64,000 bases of DNA from Utricularia gibba (lineage: Eukaryota; Streptophyta; Magnoliopsida; Lamiales; Lentibulariaceae), in assembly GCA_002189035.1 (NCBI GenBank), contig CM007990.1, forward strand, positions 1,736,001 through 1,800,000. Reading direction: 5' to 3'. Made by a program: the position numbers and the translations under genes. Below the pieces are notes generated by a model that was not told the DNA's origin, did no database searches, and was given only the letters and a program-made list of their open reading frames with translations. Positions 10,600 to 23,624 of this stretch are shown in pieces. Position 1 is the stretch's first letter. Each line of letters begins with the position of its first letter.

Positions 10600-12118
10600 T
10601 CATCACCTTGATATAGTCCTTTGGGGTGCATAATATGCGTAATATTTCTTCAGGTGATGGATGTTCCCAAACATTAGAAGTTCTTCTCCATTGAGTGTCT
10701 CTAGCTTGTATGCTTTGGCCTTTGAGTGATACCACTTTCTTAACCTGGTAGGATCCTTCCCACTTACTTTTGAGTTTTTTGAGCTTCCTTGCGGCTACAA
10801 TGCTCTTAAGTACTATGTCTCCTTATAAAATCCAAAGTTATACCTTTAGTTGCATGCTTGCTAGACTCTTTTTTTATACATAGTTATTAATGCCTGGATT
10901 TTTTTCTTTTCCATGTTCCAATAGAAGAAGCTCCAAGCATCTTAATTCTTCATTCATTTCCCTGTCATAGGCTTGTACCTAAGCACTCTCCGATTGTAGT
11001 TCTATGGGTAATAATGCCTCTATGCCATACACTATCATAAATGGCATCTTTTGGGGTGGTGGTTCTAGGCATTGTTTTGCAGCCCATAGAGTATCTATGG
11101 GAGTAGTTTGTCAATTCTTACCCAAGTCTTCCAATTTGCTCTTCAAACTTTTGAGGATACCTATTATGGTTTTCCATGTGCTTGTTAGTTTGTGGATATG
11201 TGATAGAAGTGAACTTCTAATGTACTCCAATATCATTGCATATCTCTTTCACCTTGCTTTCGATAAACTAAGTCTCATTGTCAAAAAACCAAATTTTTAG
11301 TTTATATTCATCTAGTCAAAGACTAGAATAGTATTTTACTTCAATCTACTTAGAGAAATACTTGATAGTTACAATGCAGAATTTTCTCTATCCAAAAGTC
11401 ATAATACCCATCCAGATTGAAACATTTGAGATCACAAATCCACATGTGTTTGATCCGGATGAACCTTCCATAGCCAAGAGTGATGAATTGATGTTCTTAC
11501 ATGGTTGAATGGCTCGTTGATTGAAGGTTTATAGGTTTCGGAAGAATGGTAGGTAGTTCATTGCGAGAACTCTTGGTTGGGCAACTACTTCCTCTTGAAT
11601 GAGGTTGCAAGAGCTTCCTTGATCCATTAAGACTTGGTGAACTTTGGGCATTTTTTGAGATGATAAGCGAGTCATAAACGATAGGCTATTTGAATCAAAA
11701 TTGATAAGAGATTCATAGATGGGTGAGGCCTTATAAGGTGCTTTCTCTGGGTGAAACTCCTTTAGAAGTTGTAGATTTGATACTATCGTTTCCTTTATTT
11801 TCCAGAGGAGTCTATGAACGTTTCTCTTGAGATAAAATTGATGGCCCATTCCCTTTTGGATGAATATTAACAGAATGAATTTCTGAAAGGTATAGATTAG
11901 ATGCTCTACTCCCATAAATCTTGACCGTATTTTTTGAGTGGAGGGAGATTTTTGGGAAAGGCTAGGCTATCCGGGATAATATTGTTAGCTTCATTGAAAC
12001 ATCCAGGAAGAGAAGGATCATAGAAGATGTTATAGAGCCTATGTATGTGTTTTTGGTTCAATGGCACTACCCAATTGATCTTGATCTTATTGCCTACTAA
12101 ATGAAATTTTCTTATCAT
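10600..12118 (-). pseudogene. Ty3/gypsy gag-pol remains (protease and integrase), minus strand
   Basis: Read right to left. At about 11640-11560 the frame KVHQVLMDQGSSCNLIQEE resembles the retroviral-type aspartic protease region around D(S/G)GSS. From about 11360 to 10900 the integrase core is recognisable despite stops: KYFSK.IEVKYY, FFDNET.FIESKVKEICND and FTSITYPQTNKHMEN. It continues with KMPFMIVYGIEALLPIEL and VQAYDREMNEELRCLEL, typical of the integrase C-terminal part in gypsy elements. From 10820 to 10630 come GDIVLKSIVAARKLKKLKSK WEGSYQVKK and, in a shifted frame, AKAYKLETLNGEELL. Reverse transcriptase is missing, so an internal deletion is likely. Many stops and frameshifts show an old copy. 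Confidence 0.75.
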
Positions 12119-12540
12119 GATGCAACATGTGATTCATTCCCATAGTATTTTGACTCCGAATCACATAGTCTTAACTCATCAAGGAGGTTTAGAAGATGAG
12201 GTCAGGAGACTAGGGCATGTTATGAGTCCCTAGTGTGCCTATGCAAGATAAAGGAGATCAATGTGCATATGCTTGTGGAGTTACACTTTAAAATTTCGGA
12301 GATTATTGATTCCAATCCTATGAGTTTGAACTAAAATAATTGTGAGATAGAACTCATCATGGGTAACCTCATGTCTGATCCGGACTATGATCCATTTGTT
12401 GTGAACTTCTGTGGTTGTGGACATAGCTTTGTGCATGACTGAAAACCTTTCTTTTGGCGTGCATTTGCACATTTTATGCTACGTTTCGACGACCGGTTAA
12501 AGATGGCGGCCGAGATGGCATTGTAACCTAGTCGCCAACC
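12119..12540. other. No gene seen between the gypsy remains and the DNAJ gene
   Basis: Short frames here match nothing I recognise. This could be the gypsy leader and LTR remnant or a 3' flank of the DNAJ gene. Confidence 0.35.
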
Positions 12541-12697
12541 AGTAACGTGGGTATGCGATGCACATGCTACAAGTTTCTTGTCTCACCCTTTGTATTCGGG
12601 CTGACCCATCAACACCAGAGAACCAGAGTACAAGCAGCAACATCAATTTCAACAGTCGTCTCCCAAGACATGATCAAAGAAGAACAGCATCAGCCTC

Positions 12698-14705
12698 CTA
12701 CTGTTGGGCGCATTGCACCCGCTGGGCGCCACCGTGCATGTCTTCGTCCTCCTCGTAGGCTTCCTGATGCTGTGCTTGCTTTCTCCTCAGCTCCTCCTCG
12801 ATGTTGTTGACATTATGAAGGGTCGTCTCCTCGCAGTCGTCCAGCTCCATGTCCGTCAGCTGGGGCTGCGCCTTTGGAGGAAGAACTTTCACAAGGGCAT
12901 CCACCTGATCTGAGCTCAAGGAATCCGGGAACTCCACATTGAAGTGGATGTACAGACTACCCTTCATGAAGGGCCTCTGATACATCGGCATCCCTTCATC
13001 ATTCACCGCCTTGAAGGAACCTGTAGTGTTCAGACATAATCAGCATGGAAATGGACGAGATGCAATGCTCCACTCAATACTCACCAGGCTTCACAACTTC
13101 CCGTGGTTCTGATTTTATGAGCAGGCGTCTTCCGTCTAGATGGATCATTACAAACTGGAAACCGCACAGAGCCTCAGTAAGTGAAAGTGCGTGCTCGATG
13201 AAGAGATCATCACCCTTCCTCTTGAACTTCGAATGGTCTTTTTGTTGGAGTACAAAGACTATGTCTCCTGTAACTGTGTCTGGCTGCAAAAAGTATAATT
13301 GCACCAAAGCTCATGAGTGTGTGCACTCTCATGTACAAGAGGAAGAGATCAATTAAACTGAAAGTCAGCATACCGCTTCATCTGCTTCACCGGGAAACGT
13401 AATACGTTGTCCATTCTGCATCCCCTTCTCGACGTGAACCTCCAGAACCTTCTTCTCCTGAACAACTTTCGCTCCCTTGCAATGAGGGCAACGGTCTCTG
13501 TCGTTTATGGTTTCCCCCGTCCCCTTACACTCATTACACGCATGCTGCATTTGCTGAATCATTCCAGGCCCAAGCTGCCTGATCGAGACCTTCATACCGC
13601 TTCCTTGACACCCTGAGCACTTCATCGATGCTCCAGATTTTGATCCTTTGCTGCAAGCACCCAAAGAGTATGAATGCCTGCCCTAATCCCATCAAAATAC
13701 CAGCAGTAAACAATGGCCAGAGGCTCACCCATCACACTTGGTACAGATCACATTACGCGATAAAGATAGCTTCTTGGTGGTTCCAAGATATAAATCTTCA
13801 AGAGAAACCTTCAGCTGATGCACCACATCCTCGCCTCTTCTTTGCCTCCTTCCTCTGCTACTTCCACCTCCTGGTCATAACCCACAAAGTTTTAGGCTGA
13901 GGGTTATACTTGGCTACCAGACAATCGTAATAGCACAAGCCACAGCGATGAAGATACAGAAAGCTATCTTCAATTGTTCCTTACCTCCAAACGGGCTGCC
14001 ACCAAAGAAGGATGAGAAAATGTCGAATGGGTCGTGCATGCCACCGGCTCCACTGCCCATTCCTTCCTTGAGTGCATCTTCGCCATACTGATCATATATA
14101 TCACGTTTCTCAGGATCACTGAGGACCTCATACGCGTGTGCAAGTTCCTTGAACTGTAGCAAACAAGTTTTTCTTCTGTTAGTTGTCAATGATTAGAGAG
14201 ATCTCTAGCGCACCATATACGAAACGAGTGGTTGCTGCCATACATTAAGAGCAATAAAGTACGCTTACACCTCTAATTCCTCTAAACTACCCCCCACGGA
14301 ATCAAAGACTGCTGATGCCAAATGACTCACTGATACATAATGAGACATAATTCTGACCACGATTCATTTCTTTTGGCATGAGGAGCCAAAAGGCCGTCTC
14401 TAGTGAACAAATTGCACCTATTTAAAATATACCCGCTACATCTACCCGATTTAAATCACTTCCAGAATCACATGGGTAGAAAAGATCAAGCACCCATTCT
14501 ACGAAAGAAACTCTTACGCAAACATTACAAAAAAAGATGGGAAAAACCAAGATACCTTCTCCGGATCACCACCCTTATCGGGATGGTTTTTGATAGCTGC
14601 TTTCTTGTACGCTTTTTTCAGATCATCGGGCGATGCTGTTTTGGGCACTCCGAGGATATCGTAGTACCTAGTGCTGTCGCTCTTCTTTGGCGCCCTCCCA
14701 AACAT
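12698..14705 (-). CDS. Type I DNAJ/HSP40 co-chaperone (DNAJA; ANJ1/AtJ2/AtJ3-like)
   Basis: Six exons on the minus strand: 14556-14705, 13985-14153, 13729-13870, 13374-13650, 13085-13283 and 12698-13020. Phases match at every GT-AG junction, giving 419 residues, the usual length for this family. The J domain holds the HPD triplet at residues 41-43 (IKNHPDKGG). A Gly/Phe-rich linker follows ([21 protein letters not shown]). Then come the four cysteine repeats: [24 protein letters not shown] and CPHCKGAK. The C-terminal substrate-binding part includes [20 protein letters not shown]. The protein ends VQCAQQ, where CAQQ is a CaaX farnesylation box, known in plant AtJ2/AtJ3 to direct membrane association. 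It stimulates HSP70 and delivers clients in the cytosol. The start [10 protein letters not shown] is the conserved family N-terminus. The gene looks intact and functional. Confidence 0.95.
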
Positions 14706-15040
14706 GTTCACTCTCAAGGAACCCTAACTGGGCAACCAAGGAATTTGCGGACCGACAGAGAGAACCAGGCACAAGATCTCGGCGACGGTAACGCACACGG
14801 AGAGCCAAGAGAAGCAACAGACGGGTGGATACCGGCTGTGGCCTCACATACATATAAAACCTACAGACGGTGATGATTAGATCCATCAAATAATGGACGG
14901 CCAGGAAATTTATTCTAGACAGTTCTAGGGGTTTCGCGTTGAACCATTTGTTCAATACATAAATAATACTATTTCTGCTTTGGGGGTGTCTTGTGAACAT
15001 TGGTTGCCATTTCTGACTCCAGCTAGCCTCCAATAATAAA
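14706..15040 (-). promoter_or_regulatory. Upstream region of the DNAJ gene
   Basis: Leader and presumed promoter of the DNAJ gene, read leftward. A possible TATA box on the minus strand is TTATATGTATG near 14848-14858, about 145 bases before the ATG. I see no clean heat-shock element. Confidence 0.35.
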
Positions 15041-16279
15041 TCAATTTATTTTTATTCTTAATAAATGAATTTTATTTCATAAAAACATCAATTTGCATCA
15101 ACTGACTCTAGAGGAAGGAAAGACATAGCATATGTAGGACGAGGGTGAAGGGAAGTTTCTATCATCTTGGCCTATGAACAAAATCGGTGTGACCCATCGT
15201 TGGAGCAAAGAATGGATGTACAAGAAGAAAAGGTGCACCACTTAGTCATGAGTTTTGAGTAATATGTGCTCTCAAGGGAGGGATCACCATATCAAGAGTG
15301 TGGTTTTTCGGTCTCGTAAGACTTCGTAACAATGGATTAGGGGATCAAATTAGACATTATTCTGTAGATCGACAATGGGAACATGGTATTTGTATTGATA
15401 TTTTTGAGTTTCATGGGAGGTTCCAGATATAGAATTTTCTGGGCTACTTAACGAATGTGGAGTGGGTTTTGGAATATAAGTTTGGGAGGAATATTTGGTG
15501 GCCCTAGTAGAGCATCGGCCTAGAGGGAACAAGTGAAGATGATTCAGCATCATATGGGTATTCCAACATTGTAGACCTGGAATAAAATGAAGCATTTGAG
15601 AGTAGTCTTTCTGTACTAAAATTATCATTGGCAACTCATCCAACAATTGGTGGGACTTCAACAGGTATTCAAATGAGTAGAAGAACACACTCAAGATTTT
15701 CTTTCATTTAATTATGAGAGTTGACCTGAAAGTAAGTAGAGATTAGTACATTAAGAGCTTGGAGCCAATCATTCATGAGAGATTGACACATGTTCTATTG
15801 ACAAATGAAAATTTCGAGTTGTTGTAAAATATTATTGTTTAATTAAATAAAATTTATAAAATATTATTGTACATGAATCTAGAAATTCACAGAAAATGCA
15901 TAATAGTTTGGGGTCAAACTCAAGTATTATGGATAAAAATCAGCTTAAGGGTGACTGTCAATATGAGAGGGAAAATCGATAATTGGCCAATTTACTAAGA
16001 TCGTTTCTAGTTTTAATGGCTTGAAAAACAATAAAAAAGAGATGAAGATTTTTACATGGAAATTGCCATAACGAAAAATCATAGAACTGGAGGAGCTCCT
16101 CCGGAGAAGATGAGTTTCACTAATATGAAAATAGAAAACTACAAAAGAGGGTAGTGGGTGCAGAATGCCGTCGCCCTATTCCCCCAATTTGAGTTCATAT
16201 CTATAGAGAAGATTTTGGATGGATCACGTACTTTTGTGTCTGACAAAATATGTCTGATCCTATTTGTGGTTTTGCTGGT
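15041..16279. other. No recognisable gene
   Basis: A 114-codon minus-strand frame at 15350-15694 contains no domain I can identify and looks like a decayed repeat. The right part leads into the MULE-2 target site. The sequence resuming after MULE-2 at 29089 should be its original continuation. Confidence 0.4.
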
Positions 16280-16289
16280 GGATAACAAC
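16280..16289. repeat. Left target-site duplication of MULE-2
   Basis: GGATAACAAC, repeated exactly at 29079-29088. Confidence 0.92.
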
Positions 16290-17058
16290 GGGTCCATTTG
16301 AAAAGTACCCATCTCTCTCCTACCTAATTTGAAAAATATCCATCATCTCAAAACCTTTTGCAAAGTACCCATCTTTAATATTGTATTTATAAATAAATGC
16401 TAAAAAAACGAAATACATTGACATATCAGTGTATTTCCTGATTTTGTTTTTTTATATATGAGAATATATATATATGTATATAACTATATGCATATTCATT
16501 ATTTTATTAAAATTGTATGAAACAATAATTAATAATATACTATAGAATGTAAATTGTATACTATTGAAAAACGTTGTAATAAAATTTGATATATAATATT
16601 ATTAAATCTAAAAGATATAAAATAAATAATAATATAAATATTAGGTAACAATTATCCATATATTGTAATATTGAATCATTTCGTAAAAAATATGTAAATA
16701 TTATTTTTAATTATTATATTAAATGATTTCATCATATTATGTTTAATTCTAAAATATTGGAAATATGTCTCTATTAATGATATAATTGATATATATAACA
16801 ATTTATTTGAAACATATATTTTTTATAAAATAAATAAACATAAATATTTCTCGAACGCTTTTTAGAATCACAATTAACGTCCAACACATTTTGGACGCTG
16901 TTTCGAGTAGGAAGCCACGCCTAGGAAAGGTCTCATAAGTGAACACATATTGCATCACTCTTTCCAAACATGCGTATTCCGATAGAGTGATAGATCAACA
17001 ACCTCAGGGTTGTCCCCAAAATATTTTCATCCATTAAAACAACAAAATCTTTGTGTGT
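16290..17058. repeat. Left terminal inverted repeat of MULE-2
   Basis: It matches the reverse complement of 28397-29078 along its whole length, including an AT-rich middle and an inner segment with the hexamer-rich text ATCACTCTATCGGAAT. The left copy holds about 70 extra bases near 16400-16450 that the right copy lacks. Confidence 0.88.
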
Positions 17059-17363
17059 TGGACGGTGCTTACAATAATAAGTAGCGGCAAACATATTTTT
17101 GGGCATCACTTCCAATTAGAAGTAGCGCCCAGGAAAGGTCTCATAAGTGATCCATACTGCATAACTCTTCCGGAACATTAGCATTCGAGTAGAGTGATAC
17201 AGTTTTCAATTTATACATATGAGATCAACAACTCAAGATTTCTCCCTAAACCGAAAGTGTAGTCATACACAAAACATTCCAAATAACCAACCAAAAAACC
17301 AAAAGTCTGTCACTACTACGAAATATCCATAAAAACATTCAAAATAAAGATCATGGCCATCTC

Positions 17364-18533
17364 CTACCATTTCTTCTCCTTTCCCTTCCTTCTTCCTTGA
17401 TTTCTACATGGCTCTTCCTCGGGATAAATTACTTGGATTGGGATTGGAATATCTTCAAGAGGCACATTCAAGCTTTGAAGTGTAGTCATGTAAGTGAAGA
17501 TTTGTCCTTCCTTTTCTTTCAGAAGGTGGTTGACATTATCTAGCTGCTTTTCCAATCTTTTATTTGCTGCATTGCTAGCCCTTACTTGTGACCTTTGAAC
17601 CGTGAGCTCCGCATTCAGTTGTTGTGCTTGTTTTCTCATTTCTTCAACTTCATTCTTGAGAGTAGCAATCTCGAGTCTAGCATTCTTGAGGTCCTCAACA
17701 ACACCTTCATTTTCCTTCACCAATTCTCGTAGTTGTTCTATCTCTTGTTGCTCAGAAGCCATCACGTCTTCCCCCATCTCCTCATTTTCACTTTCTTCAT
17801 CTATTTGTCTCTACTATGCTCTTTTCCTTCGACGTCCCCATCTTGCTTCCTCCTCTGCATGACTCCACTTTGGAACTCCATGAATATGCTGTAAACCTGC
17901 ATTAGATGTATTTGTAACAACAGAAAAGGAGCATGAATGATAACACAAAATTTACCTCGAACATTCCTAAGCACATGAGTAGTATTAAGCTCTTTTATTT
18001 GTTGCCATTGATAGTTTTTCCCCTGAAGACACTCCATCATATCATCATAGTCCTCTTTAGGCAGTTTGGATAGGACAAGGGAAATGTCCAATTGGCATAT
18101 GACGGTGGTATAACAATAATATTATACTTATACCAATTGGAAAATGCTCTTGGTGCCACATAGAGTAAATGTTGGTGATTGTAAGACTGAAAATACCAAC
18201 CACGAGTTCGGGGTTCTTGCTTCATCCATACAATGCAAAGGAAATGAATTATAGTAGGTTCGATTTCTTCTTCAGTGCAAAATTGCAAGAAAGTAAATGC
18301 TATAAGCAATGCTGATGGTGTAAGTGCACCCAATGGAAGATTCAAGTGAGTGAGTAAGTTGATAAAAAACGGATTCAAAGGAAATTTTATGCCAATTTGA
18401 AATGCCTTCACTGGGATTACCGTCCCTGCCTCATACTTAATGAGAATGACATAGCAGGAGTAGATTCACCACTTGGTATTTCAAGAGTATAATCATGTGG
18501 AATACCATATTTAGCACGAAATAGGTCCACCAT
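17364..18533 (-). pseudogene. Cargo A of MULE-2: Transposase_28-like domain plus coiled coil
   Basis: The minus-strand start at 18533 reads MVDLFRAKYGIPHDYTLEIP, like the start of the cargo A copy at 60718 (MDRFRVKYFIPTDW). A frameshift near 18440 leads into KAFQIGIKFPLNPFFINLLT HLNLPLGALTPSALLIAFTFLQFC. This pattern (RxPLxPF...L..L..P...LTP....L..F..LC) resembles the plant 'putative gypsy type transposon' domain, Pfam PF04195. Next is a conserved junction segment, KEDYDDMMECLQGKNYQWQQI, then after an intron a long heptad-rich coiled coil (EQQEIEQLRELVKENEGVVE onward). The tail NQGRRKGKEKKW is basic. Function is unknown. It is transcribed away from the transposase toward the left end. Only one frameshift is clear, so decay is modest. 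Confidence 0.65.
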
Positions 18534-19327
18534 TTTATCTGAAAATGCATCATATCAGCAAGATACGCATGAATAGCAATATATTTTGTTGAATGTAGCT
18601 CAACTAATATTTCATTTTTCTCACAACAATGTCAACAGAAGTACATATTCTATCATCACTACGAATGAATAAGCCATTACACATTAACATGGACGACAAT
18701 TGTGTAAGAAGCGAGAAATTGCAATGTAATCTTAAAAATCGAAAAGCACCACCAGAAATCAGCAACATTGAAGTTACCTAATGGAGAAGGTCTATCTAAC
18801 ACCTATATTTTCCCAGAGCTTCACATTCGAGCACAATTGTATTGGCGCTGTGTGGTATGCGCTCGCGCAGAAGAAACCCCCAATTTTGATTGGTTTATTT
18901 CAACCTAATTTGCCTCTGTTGAGTAATTTGCGAAACCGGCTGTTTTATTTTTTTAGACATTGTATTACTCTTTCGGATTATACACAATCCAGAAGTGTCA
19001 TACCGTATGTTCGGGACGCTGCATGTAATGAGAAGTAGCGTCCAGGCAAATATCATCCTAAGTAGCGCCCTTCTATCCTTTGAGTGGAAAACATGATATG
19101 ACATAAAGCTAAAGTAAAATGTAATGTAGATTGTACGATTTAATCCAAACCATCCACTTGATGGAGATCCACCGGTCTAGATCTCATGATTTGCTAGCAC
19201 TATTTTGCTTCACCTTTTCAACTTGCTAATAAAAGGGCGTATTCTCATACTTCTTCATCTTTCACTCAAAGCTAGACTCTCATTTATAAGCAAGTCTGTG
19301 AGTGCTGCAAGCTTTGCAAACAAGGAG
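18534..19327. other. Divergent spacer between cargo A and the MULE-2 transposase
   Basis: No gene is recognised. The spacer must hold the promoters of two diverging genes. Near 19033-19070 it carries AGTAGCGTCCAGG and AGTAGCGCCC, the same motif found in the terminal repeats and in the array at 23625-23895. Confidence 0.5.
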
Positions 19328-20452
19328 ATGAATACCAACAGCATCCTCGCAAAGATCTTTTATGGAGGTAACACAATTGAATACCCCAACAATTATAGGG
19401 CATATGATCGGCCACCAATATCCATATGAAGATTTGAGAGTTGTATTTCACTAAATTCTCTTCATGAAGAATTGTATTTGGTTTGTGGTATAGACCCAGC
19501 ACAAAACGAAATCCGAGTAATAATACAGGTTTTTGATTCTTCTTCTAACTGTACTCGAGTTTTGCGGATTACAGCAAACTGTGATTTGTTGTATGCTTAT
19601 AATCCAAGCCATGCACAAATGGGTTTCGACATTTTCGTGGAACGCATTTCAAAGAAAGTCCCTGAAGAAGTCTTTAACGTGGATTTAAATGTTTGCTATG
19701 CTGAAGAAGAAATGAATGAAGGTATGGTGACATAGAGAGAGAAGGGATTTTTTAATGTGTTGTTCCTGAAATTTAGCTTGACCATTATATAATCTATATG
19801 TGCGTAGGTGAGGAAACTCATGAGTACGATGTATACGCTTCTGATGATCCTGTAGGTTGCAATGATATTCCAGTAGATTATATGCAACACTGTGACGTCG
19901 ACTTCGATGTTCAGGGCAATGAGCCACTTGACGAAGATGACAATGGAACTGAGGAAACACAAGAAGAGGACGAGATGATCATGTTTGAATCATCAAATAG
20001 GCGATCTAATGTTGGAGATGGACGATGGATACCTCCATCTTTTATTACCAATAATATGGAAGATGAAGACGAATACTCCATGGATGTCACAGACCCTCTT
20101 CATGTGATAAGCTCTCCTTTTTCTAAACATCAGAGATTTGCATCAAAGGACGCCTTTCATAATGAAATGGTGATGTACACAATCAAAATTGGACGTGAAT
20201 TTAGGACATACTAAGTGCAAGATGGGATGCATATCGAATATCGTTGTTACAAGATGAAAGAGCAAGGATGCAAATGGCGGATTCGCTGTGCATACTTCAT
20301 TCGTGATGCTATTTGGAAGATAACTGCCCTAGAGGAGCCACACACATGTAAACGTTTGGTTCCAAAGTCACTATCTCATTGAAATATCACACCGGCGTAC
20401 ATAGCAGAATATGCAAGACCTTTTCTTGAAGTAGACTTCGGTATGAAAGTCA

Positions 20453-20457
20453 GCATT
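20453..20457. repeat. Target duplication of solo LTR A1, left
   Basis: GCATT, repeated at 21872-21876. Confidence 0.8.
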
Positions 20458-21871
20458 TGATAAACGAAAATTCCAAATGTCGTTGCAAAAATAGAAATTT
20501 CGTTATCAAATAAATTTATAAGCCTTAGTCTACACAAAATACAAATTTAGAAAACTTGTATAGTGGATGTCGAGGTCGATCACAAGGAGATGGTGCTTGC
20601 TAAGTGTTTTAGTAAATGTATGATTTCGGATAACAATAGGTCTTAGTCTAAGCTCGGACCAACAGTGGTAAACAAGTTCGGTAAATAGGATCAGTAAACA
20701 ATATCAGGTCTTAACGCTAAGGTAACAGGTACTGGTTTTAAATCAAAATAAAACTAACATGCCTTAAGGATCTACAGGTGGTGTGGTGCCAAAATTCCTA
20801 ATTTAATCTACCATGTTTCTATACTCACAACTTGAAATAACCTAAGTCTACCCAGGTCATTCACCATATTTTCGGCTAAGTTAGTCCTCCATATCATCAC
20901 CAACCTTACAATTAGGTCTACCCGCATGCAAAGCATATAGAACTAGGTCTACCCGGTTCTACTGGTTCTACCCCGGACTAACACCTACTGCTCCTGTCTT
21001 GATTTGTTGGTTTACCTCTAAACCAAGCATTTAAGTTGTGAAGCTACTTGTTCCCCTCCTTAGGTCTACTCATGGTTTGATAGAAACAAGAGCTAAGGAA
21101 CAATGGTCAATTTTATTAAAACTCCTAGACCCATACCACCATGGCTTACCTTAAGGCACTCATAGGGTTTAGCTACTTATGCTTTGAAGGTAAAAAGTAG
21201 TGGCATTAACAAAAAGAAACGAAAATGTTGAGAACATCGTGCAAAAGTTTGTTGCAGAAACTAAAAACATCAACAAGGTAATATAAAGCAGTAAACAGTC
21301 TGGTTTCCGTCTGCTACTGTTCCTAGACCGGAACAGTAGCGCTGAACTGAGTCTTGATCTTCTTCCTTCAAGCTGGAGGTTCTTCTCCAAAAAAATTCCT
21401 TTTCTTCTTCCTTCTCCTTCAGTTTCTTTGTGTTTGAGTTGGGGTTGGGGGAGAAACCCCCTCGTGTGTGTTCTTTGAAAATTCTAGGGTGAACTCCCTT
21501 TTTGGAACTCTCTCTCCTCATCTTTTCTCTCGCCTCCCATTGTCCAAGGCAAGTACATTCTCTAATAGATCTGTTGCTCCAGGCCCTGACTTGTAGACTG
21601 CCGCCATGACATTGTACTCATTGCCCCCCCCTGCACCTTGGTTACTTGCACGAAATCCAGATTTTTCCTTGATTCTTGGGTTGCTGCTAGACTCCAAAAT
21701 GAGGTTAGATATGGGGTGGGCTAAATCCTTTGATTTAGCCCACTAATTACACTAAAAATCACATTTTCCTAAATTGCCTAAAAACACTTAAAATTATAAA
21801 ATAAACACTTAAAAATAATTAAAAATTTATGATTTTCATATCCTAAAAACATGAAAATTTGTGTGCTATCA
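20458..21871. mobile_element. Solo LTR A1 (family A), 1.41 kb, inside the MULE-2 transposase
   Basis: It starts TGATAAACG and ends GTGCTATCA, so the tips form the short inverted repeat TGATA/TATCA. It is flanked by the 5-base duplication GCATT. Removing it plus one GCATT restores the transposase reading frame exactly, which proves the bounds. It is related to the LTR at 29440-30587: both have TATCAAATAAATTTATAA near the left end and a shared GATC...AAG.AG.TGGTGCTTGCTA segment. There are no internal genes, so it arose by LTR-LTR recombination. Confidence 0.9.
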
Positions 21872-21876
21872 GCATT
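21872..21876. repeat. Target duplication of solo LTR A1, right
   Basis: GCATT, as at 20453-20457. Confidence 0.8.
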
Positions 21877-23624
21877 GTTCAACAAGTTATCAAAGAGAAA
21901 ATCGGCTATACTGTCTCCTATTATTGGTCATGGTATGACATGCCAAAAAGCTATGAAATTATTTATGGGATATGGGAGTCTTCAGTACCCCTTCTACCTC
22001 AATTTCTTTTGGAAGTACAACTTAGAAATCCAGGCACCATTGTGGAATATCAACATAGGCAGCCGGACATATATGAAACCAAGGTACTAAAATACGTATT
22101 TTGGTCTTTTGGACAATGCATTCAGGCATTCCATTTTTGTCGACCTGTGATCACGGTGGATGCCACCCACCTGTATTCGCGATACTCTCATAAATTATTG
22201 ATTGCCGTAACAGTAGACGCTTCTGGTCTCCTTTTGCCTCTTGCATTTGCGGTTGTAGACAGTGAAAATGATGACTCGTGGTATTGGTTTTTTCAGTTAC
22301 TGGATCAGCATGTGGTTGCTAACAGGGCATGTTGCATTATATCAGACCGGTGCCCCTCTATAGAAAATGCGACATCAAAAGTTAGGGCATTCATGCCTTA
22401 CAAAATACACCTAGAAGCATGGGAGTACCTAAATCGATTACAATCTGAATCCTGGACTCTAGCATATGATGGAGGAGCAAGGTGCTGTCACAAATATTTT
22501 AATGCTCATCTAATGTTTAATCAACATGATTGCATATTATGTAGGTGCGGGACCTTAACAATAAATCAATTTGAAGGCATGAATGGAGTATTGAAGAGCG
22601 CGAGACACCTACCCCTGTGCTCATTGGCACAGGTACCATTGATTCTAGATGCATATCCACAAATATAGTTACCAATGCTTTCCTTTTTTATGAGCAGGCT
22701 ACATTTGCGCGATATGAGCACTACTTTTTTGATAGACTACAAAAAGCACTACATCAATGTCAGCGACACATTATGTTCGCAGACCAACCTCATAAACTAT
22801 ACTCAAATTGAGATAAACCAATCCCTCATGCATCAATAAAGATAGTTAGAAAATGTTCAAAAGAAGATTCTGGTTACTACTCGTAGGAAAAATGGAAAAC
22901 AAAAGAAGTTCATAGTGATGGTTAGTCAAGGCACGTGCGAGTGTAGGAAGTGGCAAAATTTTGGAATTCCATGCTCCCATGCCCAATAGGTACATGCTCG
23001 ATTCCGTTGATTATGTATTTTATCTTTTGCATTATACTCACTTGTAACTTCATGTTTGAAGGCATCCCGAATGCTAAACATTGATCCTAAGGATCTGATC
23101 GATTCCATGTTACATCTTGACCAGCAGATTCGAATATATGAGAATCAAATTCAGCCATTGCAATATGAGGATAGATGGCCACCGGCACCGTTTTTAATGG
23201 TCCATGACTCCAATCGTAAAAAAAATGTCTACCGTGGGAGACCCCAGTCAACAAGGTTTACAATGACAATGGATTATCAAGGTAGAAAATCGGGACGATA
23301 TACGGGTAGACGGGACGAGTCACTTGAAACAGAGTTCACTCAAGAAAGTCAGTCATAGAGACATCGTGCATCATTTCAGGCATCGTACCATCCGAACCAA
23401 TACCCCATCGATGTGCAACCTAGATCATCGATGCATTATTCTACGACACAAGGAATGTATGATACACATGAGTCCGGTACCTCTACTACACAGAGTGTTC
23501 GTGGGAAAAAGTTATGGGGTTTTTCTTTGTAAGTAAAAAATGAATTAGCATGTCATTATCATTGTATTGTAAAGAATGTCATATAAATTATTTTACACTA
23601 TGCCATACACAAAACAACACTCTT

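Larger units (their letters stand above)
19328..23536 (+). pseudogene. MURA-like transposase of MULE-2, split by a solo LTR
   Basis: The frame starts at MNTNSILAKIFYGGNTIEY and has an in-frame TGA at about 19430. An acidic segment follows, then the MuDR-type DNA-binding part (SKDAFHNEMVMYTIKIGREF, a TAA at about 20212, then EYRCYKMKEQGCKWRIR). The solo LTR at 20458-21871 splits MKVSI from VQQVIKEKIGYTVSYYWSWY exactly. Past it the catalytic core is clear: ITVDATHLYSRYSHKLLIAV (Asp codon at 22159), IISDRCPSIENA (Asp at 22345) and TINQFEGMNGVLKSARHLP (Glu at 22573). The stretch between the second Asp and the Glu is shorter than usual, so part is deleted. The SWIM finger near 22940-22988 reads GTCECRKWQNFGIPCSHAQ. 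The C-terminal exon from 23063 is basic, with RKKNVYRGRPQSTRF. There is no zinc knuckle. Confidence 0.88.

Noticed and set aside
12547-12913. Plus-strand frames opposite the last DNAJ exon
   Set aside because: Antisense to the conserved C-terminus ending CAQQ; no family match.
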